Below are positions 6,306 to 9,530 of a stretch of 9,530 nt of DNA, in pieces (the first letter of the stretch is position 1; the number at the start of each line of letters is the position of its first letter). The notes under the pieces were generated by a model. That model made no database searches and was not told the DNA's origin. It saw only the letters and a list, made by a program, of their open reading frames with translations. The position numbers and the translations under genes are program-made. The stretch is from contig CAZAFM010000086.1 of assembly GCA_964484395.1 (NCBI GenBank), positions 1 through 9,530 of the forward strand, in the 5' to 3' direction. This DNA is from CAZAFM01 sp964484395 (GTDB lineage Bacteria > Campylobacterota > Campylobacteria > Campylobacterales > CAZAFM01).

Positions 6306-6584
6306 CTAGCACCTAACCCCTCTAACATCCACTCTCTCATATGGGTAGTACTCCACTCCAGAGCTTGGAACAAAAAACATTAACATCTCCTCTACTTTTT
6401 GATATACACTTTTTCTCATCTTTCTATCTACTTCAACTCTGACTTTTTTTCTATCTATATAGATGGAGTTTATACCACTCTCCTCTTTCAAAGAGCCTTC
6501 CAAGAAGCCTTTTAGAGCTTCCAGATAACCTTCTAGCCTCTGCTTTGTTACATCTTTTTCATACACACTACTATCTATGTACAT
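6306..6584 (-). CDS. Hypothetical 92-residue protein
   Basis: Not recognised. The protein is soluble and very rich in charge, with a predicted helix (KQRLEGYLEALKGFLEGSLKEE), a probable strand (INSIYIDRKKVRVEVDRKM), another helix (SVYQKVEEMLMFFV) and a short tail ending in Cys. No signal peptide, membrane segment or known motif. The gene is very probably real: AGGAGG (6590-6595) stands 5 nt before the ATG, the best Shine-Dalgarno match in the window, and a TATAAT box lies at 6605-6610. It is followed after 56 nt by the FUSC-like pair on the same strand and is divergent from the helicase gene. Its job cannot be inferred from these neighbours. Confidence 0.75.
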   Translation of the reverse strand: MYIDSSVYEKDVTKQRLEGYLEALKGFLEGSLKEESGINSIYIDRKKVRVEVDRKMRKSVYQKVEEMLMFFVPSSGVEYYPYERVDVRGVRC

Positions 6585-6604
6585 ACTAACCTCCTGTAAG
6601 TTTT

Positions 6605-6610
6605 ATTATA
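6605..6610 (-). promoter_or_regulatory. Probable -10 box of the 92-residue ORF
   Basis: TATAAT on the minus strand, giving a start near 6598 and a very short leader that consists mostly of the AGGAGG ribosome binding site. No -35 box is evident. Confidence 0.45.
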
Positions 6611-6696
6611 GTTTACATAGTAGTATAGACAGCGTGGTGTCCATTTTGTAGTTTTAATCTACTTTTTTATAAACTTCTATCTAAAAACGGATATAT

Positions 6697-7860
6697 GTGC
6701 TAAATCAAGAACAACAAAAAATAGCAGATGCCCTTCTTAAATATCTCCATAACAATACAGAAGCCTCCCTAGCAGGAAGCGCAGGAACTGGAAAAACCTA
6801 TACAGCCATATCCCTTGCAAGGTCTTATAAAGGAAGTGTAACTCTAAGTGCAACTACAAACAAAGCAGTCTCAGTCCTAAAAGAGTTCGGAGGGGCTTTT
6901 TTAGGTAGGCCTATGACTGTTCACTCTTTTTTGGGACTAAAGCTTGAATGGAGTAGAGGCAAGTACAAACTTATCCAAGACCCAGATAAGATAAATGAAA
7001 CTGACCTGCTCATAGTAGATGAGTCTTCAATGATAGACTCAGAGCTTTATACTCACATACAAGCTGCCCTCTGGAGTGATAGAGTAAAAAATGTACTCTT
7101 TATTGGAGATCCTTACCAACTTCCACCCATTAGCAAAAGCTCTTTGGATTTTCTAGAAACAACCCCTTTTAAGCTCCAAGACATAGTCAGGCAGGAGCAA
7201 AACAACCCTATCATCCTACAAGCCACCAGAATAAGGGAGCTAATACAGTCAAAATCAAATACACTCTACAATATAGAAGAAATAAGCCCACACATAACAG
7301 TAACTACAAACTACAAAACATGGCTAGATGAGTTTATAAACAATGAAGGCTCAAAAAGCATTTTGTCTTTTCTAAACTCTGTAGTTGACAATCACAATTT
7401 CACCATAAGAAGGATATTAAAACCAGATGCAAAAGAGTTTGAAGAGGGTGAAAGCATCATCGCTCAAGAGGTTTATGAAAAAGACGGAAACATACTTATC
7501 ACAAATGGGGAGGAGCTTATAGTTGATAGAGCTTGCTTACAAGATGGGTTTTGGGAGATAGTTGATATAGAAGGAAGAAGATTTAACACACCATCCATGC
7601 ACCACAAGCAAAGACTAAAAAAAGATCTTGAGGAGCTATATACCAAAAAAGCATGGGAGGCGTATAAAGAGCTAAAAAGCTACTTCCTAACAGTCAAATA
7701 CGCCTATGCTTGCACTATCCACAAATCCCAAGGAAGTAGCTGGGAGAGCGTCTACATAGACCTAAGATATATGGGAAGCAAGATAGACACTGAGATGAAA
7801 AACCGCCTCATATATGTAGCACTCACTCGCGCTTCAAAAAGTGTTAAAGTTCTACTCTGA
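6697..7860 (+). CDS. Compact SF1 helicase, Dda/RecD-like
   Basis: 387 residues with all helicase superfamily 1 motifs: Q-motif NQEQQKIADAL (3-13), Walker A GSAGTGKT (27-34), motif Ia TTNKAVSVL (53-61), Ib TVHSFLG (74-80), Walker B VDESS (107-111), motif III GDPYQLPPI (137-145), motif IV IVRQEQNNP (163-171), motif V TIHKSQGSSW (340-349) and motif VI YVALTRA (373-379). The motif set and UvrD_C_2-like end match the RecD/Dda group (5'-3' DNA helicases); the length is near that of phage T4 Dda and well below RecD. No RecB/RecC-like gene is next to it, so it is not assigned as an exonuclease V subunit. It probably acts in replication-fork or recombination DNA processing. The start is GTG at 6697 with only a weak CGGA upstream; the ATG two bases earlier is in another frame and stops at once. 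Its last 17 bp overlap the end of xth. Confidence 0.93.
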   Translation: MLNQEQQKIADALLKYLHNNTEASLAGSAGTGKTYTAISLARSYKGSVTLSATTNKAVSVLKEFGGAFLGRPMTVHSFLGLKLEWSRGKYKLIQDPDKINETDLLIVDESSMIDSELYTHIQAALWSDRVKNVLFIGDPYQLPPISKSSLDFLETTPFKLQDIVRQEQNNPIILQATRIRELIQSKSNTLYNIEEISPHITVTTNYKTWLDEFINNEGSKSILSFLNSVVDNHNFTIRRILKPDAKEFEEGESIIAQEVYEKDGNILITNGEELIVDRACLQDGFWEIVDIEGRRFNTPSMHHKQRLKKDLEELYTKKAWEAYKELKSYFLTVKYAYACTIHKSQGSSWESVYIDLRYMGSKIDTEMKNRLIYVALTRASKSVKVLL

Positions 7861-8611
7861 TACTTACTGGGCAGTGATCTGAGCCTAGTATCTCAGGATG
7901 GATGGAGCTTTTTATCACACCATCTTTTAGAGCATCATTTACACAAGCATAATCAATCCTCCAGCCAACATTTTTAGCCCTAGCATTAAACCTATAACTC
8001 CACCAAGTATAGTGTCCCTCCTCATCCTTATGCTCTTCACGAAACACATCCCTATATCCAGAGTCCAAAAACCCACTCATCCACTCACGCTCCTCTGGTA
8101 AAAATCCCGGGTTTTTCTGATTTGACTTTGGGTTTTTTAGATCTATCTCAGTATGAGCGATGTTGTAGTCACCACAAAGAATGATGTTTTTGCCACCACT
8201 TACAAGCTCATCACACTTTTTTAGGATAGCATCACAAAAAGATAGCTTATACGCAAGTCTAGCCCCACCCTCTTGAGAGTTTGGAAAGTAGCAGTTTAGT
8301 AGGGCAAACTCATCAAAACTAGCAATAAGCACCCTACCCTCACTATCAAACTCCTCTATCCCTAGAGTCTCTATACTATTTGGCTCATGCTTTGTATATA
8401 GAGCTACTCCGCTGTAGCCCTTTTTTTCTGCACTAAAAAAGTAGCTCTTATATCCCTTTGGCTCCAAGATAGCCCTATCAAGCTGAGAGGCTTCTGCTTT
8501 TGTCTCCTGCAAAGCTAGCATATCAGGGGAGGTTGACTCAAGCCAATCTAAAGCGCCTTTTTTAGCACAGGCTCTTATTCCATTCACATTCCATGAGTAG
8601 ATAGTTTTCAT
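7844..8611 (-). CDS. xth: Exodeoxyribonuclease III / AP endonuclease
   Basis: 255 residues, the normal length for the ExoIII (XthA/ExoA) family, Mg-dependent enzymes that cut DNA at abasic sites in base excision repair and trim 3' ends. Family motifs in order: SWNVNGIRA (6-14, metal-site Asn8), LQETKAE (34-40, Glu36), YSGVALY (66-72), NCYFPNS (106-112, with catalytic Tyr108), CGDYNIAH (146-153, Asp148 and Asn150), and GSDHCPV (243-249, Asp245-His246). All catalytic residues are present. The start ATG at 8611 has AAGG 8 nt upstream. It begins only 17 nt after the encoded CCA of tRNA-Arg on the same strand, so it is probably co-transcribed with it and released by tRNA 3' processing. Its stop lies within the convergent helicase gene. 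No separate terminator is seen. Confidence 0.97.
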   Translation of the reverse strand: MKTIYSWNVNGIRACAKKGALDWLESTSPDMLALQETKAEASQLDRAILEPKGYKSYFFSAEKKGYSGVALYTKHEPNSIETLGIEEFDSEGRVLIASFDEFALLNCYFPNSQEGGARLAYKLSFCDAILKKCDELVSGGKNIILCGDYNIAHTEIDLKNPKSNQKNPGFLPEEREWMSGFLDSGYRDVFREEHKDEEGHYTWWSYRFNARAKNVGWRIDYACVNDALKDGVIKSSIHPEILGSDHCPVSIRVEL

Positions 8612-8628
8612 ATTTAAGACCTTTTAAG

Positions 8629-8705
8629 TGGTGACCTCGGCGCGATTCGAACGCGCGACCTCACGATTAGGAATCGTGTGCTCTATCCAGCTGAGCTACG
8701 AAGTC
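8629..8705 (-). tRNA. tRNA-Arg, anticodon CCT
   Basis: A full cloverleaf reads on the minus strand: acceptor arm GACTTCG pairing with CGAGGTC (one G-T pair), D arm AGCTCAGCTGGATAGAGC, anticodon stem CACGA/TCGTG with loop TTCCTAA (anticodon CCT, reading AGG), a variable loop GAGGTC and T arm GCGCG-TTCGAAT-CGCGC. The discriminator is A and CCA is encoded (8629-8631), giving 77 nt. It is complete and unbroken. The xth gene follows 17 nt downstream on the same strand. Confidence 0.97.
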
Positions 8706-8733
8706 AAGGGGGTTTATTGATTTTTAGAAAAGT

Positions 8734-8739
8734 ATTTTA
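8734..8739 (-). promoter_or_regulatory. Possible -10 box for tRNA-Arg and xth
   Basis: TAAAAT on the minus strand, placing a start near 8727, about 20 nt before the mature tRNA 5' end. It is a weak match in AT-rich sequence; it is listed because no other -10-like site lies close upstream of the tRNA and xth has no space for a promoter of its own. Confidence 0.25.
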
Positions 8740-8764
8740 TTAAACTAGAACTTAATATTTAGTT

Positions 8765-8822
8765 TTATAGACTTTTGCATGTATGATTAGTATTTCTCTA
8801 TTTATCAATTTTTAGTCTATAA
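8765..8822. repeat. Spaced 9-bp inverted repeat at the promoter of the binding-protein gene
   Basis: TTATAGACT (8765-8773) and AGTCTATAA (8814-8822) are perfect inverted copies separated by 40 bp. The right arm overlaps the probable -10 box at 8818-8823. They could be regulator sites or chance in AT-rich DNA. Confidence 0.3.
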
Positions 8823-8823
8823 T
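8818..8823 (+). promoter_or_regulatory. Probable -10 box of the periplasmic binding protein gene
   Basis: A perfect TATAAT, giving a transcript start near 8830 and a leader of about 44 nt that contains the palindrome at 8843-8855 and the AAGGAG ribosome binding site at 8861-8866. No -35 box is evident. Confidence 0.55.
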
Positions 8824-8842
8824 ACAGTTTTTACATAACTAA

Positions 8843-8855
8843 TGATATCCTATCA
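8843..8855. promoter_or_regulatory. Short palindrome in the leader of the binding-protein gene
   Basis: TGATA-TCC-TATCA is a perfect 5-bp palindrome with a 3-bp centre, sitting between the -10 box and the ribosome binding site. The position suits an operator, but no regulator is in view, so the role is only suggested. Confidence 0.3.
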
Positions 8856-8873
8856 ATAACAAGGAGACTGTAA

Positions 8874-9530
8874 GTGAAAAATATAACTATCTTTGTACTC
8901 TTTTTGATTTTTACCTTATCACTTCAAGCAGATAGTAATAAAAAACTTGCCTATCTAGTATCAGATATGAGTATTCCCTTTTGGCAAATAATGTCAAAAG
9001 GTATAGTAAAAGCTTCTGAAAAAAACGGATACAGTGTTAAAATCTATAATGCTAAAAACAGTGCCAAACAAGAGCTAATCAACACAGTAGAGGCTCTCAA
9101 AAGCAAAATAGATGGACTAATAATCTCCCCAACAAGCTCCTCAAGTAGTGCAACTATTTTAAAACTCGCAGAAAAAGCAAATATTCCAGTAGTCATCTCT
9201 GATATTGGGACTGATAGTGGAGAGTATGTATCTTTTATATCATCAAACAACAAGCAGGGAGCCTATGATATAGGTAGAGTGCTTGCAGAGAAGATGAACT
9301 CCTTAGGCTGGGACAAAGATGGAACTGTAGGAATAATAGCAATCCCACAAAAACGCCTAAATGGACAACAAAGAACTGCAGGATTTATGAAAGCTATGGA
9401 TGAGGCTAATATAGATGGTGCAGGTATAAAGCAACAAATAGACTTCTCATATCAAGAAACCTATAACTACACAAAAGAGTTAATTAATGAAAACAAAAGA
9501 CTGCTATACGAAAATTATGCACTAAGGAAA
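8874..9530 (+). CDS. Secreted type-1 periplasmic binding protein (RbsB/TorT-like), 3' part outside the window
   Basis: Starts at GTG 8874 with AAGGAG 7 nt upstream; 219 codons are open to the right edge. Residues 1-19 are a Sec signal peptide (Lys, then IFVLFLIFTLSL, cleavage likely after LQA). From about 24 the type-1 periplasmic binding fold follows: KLAYLVSDMSIPFWQIMSKG, YSVKIYNAKNSAKQE, KIDGLIISPTSSS, ANIPVVISDIGTD, SFISSNNKQGAYDIG, and GTVGIIAIPQKRLNGQQRTAGF, which resembles sugar-binding RbsB and sensor-linked TorT proteins. The ligand is unknown. Up to about residue 207 the match is good (QQIDFSYQETYNYTKELINEN), but the next residues, KRLLYENYALRK, are not the expected P-x-hydrophobic strand and D-containing loop of the second lobe. 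The end in view is thus unusual. The intact gene could be a free transporter subunit or the sensor part of a signalling protein; the window does not tell. Confidence 0.88.
   Translation, partial: MKNITIFVLFLIFTLSLQADSNKKLAYLVSDMSIPFWQIMSKGIVKASEKNGYSVKIYNAKNSAKQELINTVEALKSKIDGLIISPTSSSSSATILKLAEKANIPVVISDIGTDSGEYVSFISSNNKQGAYDIGRVLAEKMNSLGWDKDGTVGIIAIPQKRLNGQQRTAGFMKAMDEANIDGAGIKQQIDFSYQETYNYTKELINENKRLLYENYALRK

Noticed and set aside
6697..7860. Assigning the helicase as RecD of a RecBCD complex.
   Set aside because: It is much shorter than RecD, has no N-terminal RecB-binding domain, and no RecB or RecC gene is adjacent.
8629..8705. tRNA-Arg as an integration site for a genomic island.
   Set aside because: The tRNA 3' end is followed at once by the housekeeping xth gene, with no integrase and no repeated tRNA 3' fragment seen in the window.
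9044..9253. A 69-codon minus-strand frame at the right end.
   Set aside because: Antisense to the periplasmic binding protein, whose fold, signal peptide and ribosome site make it the true gene.
9505..9530. Resemblance of the last bases (minus strand ATAATTTTCGTATAGCA) to a lox-like half site, and of ATGCACTAAG to an integron junction.
   Set aside because: Short partial matches without the second arm, recombinase or attC structure; treated as coincidence.
1..9530. CRISPR arrays, rRNA, insertion sequences, restriction or toxin genes.
   Set aside because: No regularly spaced repeats, transposase motifs or matching protein motifs were seen on either strand.

Overview
The window looks like a chromosomal segment of a Campylobacterota (former Epsilonproteobacteria) bacterium. 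The DNA is AT-rich, proteins are rich in Lys, Glu, Ile and Leu, promoters show TATAAT-like -10 boxes without clear -35 boxes, and the HtpG protein closely resembles the Helicobacter type as I remember it. The genus cannot be fixed from the sequence alone; a free-living Sulfurimonas-like organism is a reasonable guess.

Left part (1-2200): a minus-strand run of three genes encodes a protein with a C-terminal J-domain (781-1572), a small STAS-like protein (440-739) and a membrane-anchored protein that leaves the window (1-439). The last two are joined by a TAG|ATG junction. Upstream lies a small Cro/CI-type regulator (1674-1889), divergent from a 62-residue coiled-coil ORF (2008-2196). Between these two sit tandem 25-bp operator-like repeats 32 bp apart, and a related half-palindrome lies before the J-domain gene. 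This suggests a small self-regulated module; its function is unknown.

Middle (2303-6584): htpG (Hsp90) is followed by a GC-rich hairpin and, convergently, by two overlapping minus-strand genes (4197-5258 and 5239-6249). Together they look like a two-piece FUSC/YccS-type membrane protein. A 92-residue orphan with a perfect Shine-Dalgarno sequence (6306-6584) lies upstream of them.

Right part (6697-9530): a compact Dda/RecD-like SF1 helicase overlaps tail-to-tail with exodeoxyribonuclease III (xth). The xth gene starts 17 nt after a tRNA-Arg(CCT) gene on the same strand. The window ends inside a plus-strand gene for a secreted type-1 periplasmic binding protein. Its last dozen codons leave the expected fold and read as a leucine-heptad stretch.

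No transposase, integrase, CRISPR array or rRNA was seen. No gene-free stretch exceeds 300 bases. The strongest candidate for something undescribed is the regulator/operator plus J-domain-STAS-membrane protein module at the left.
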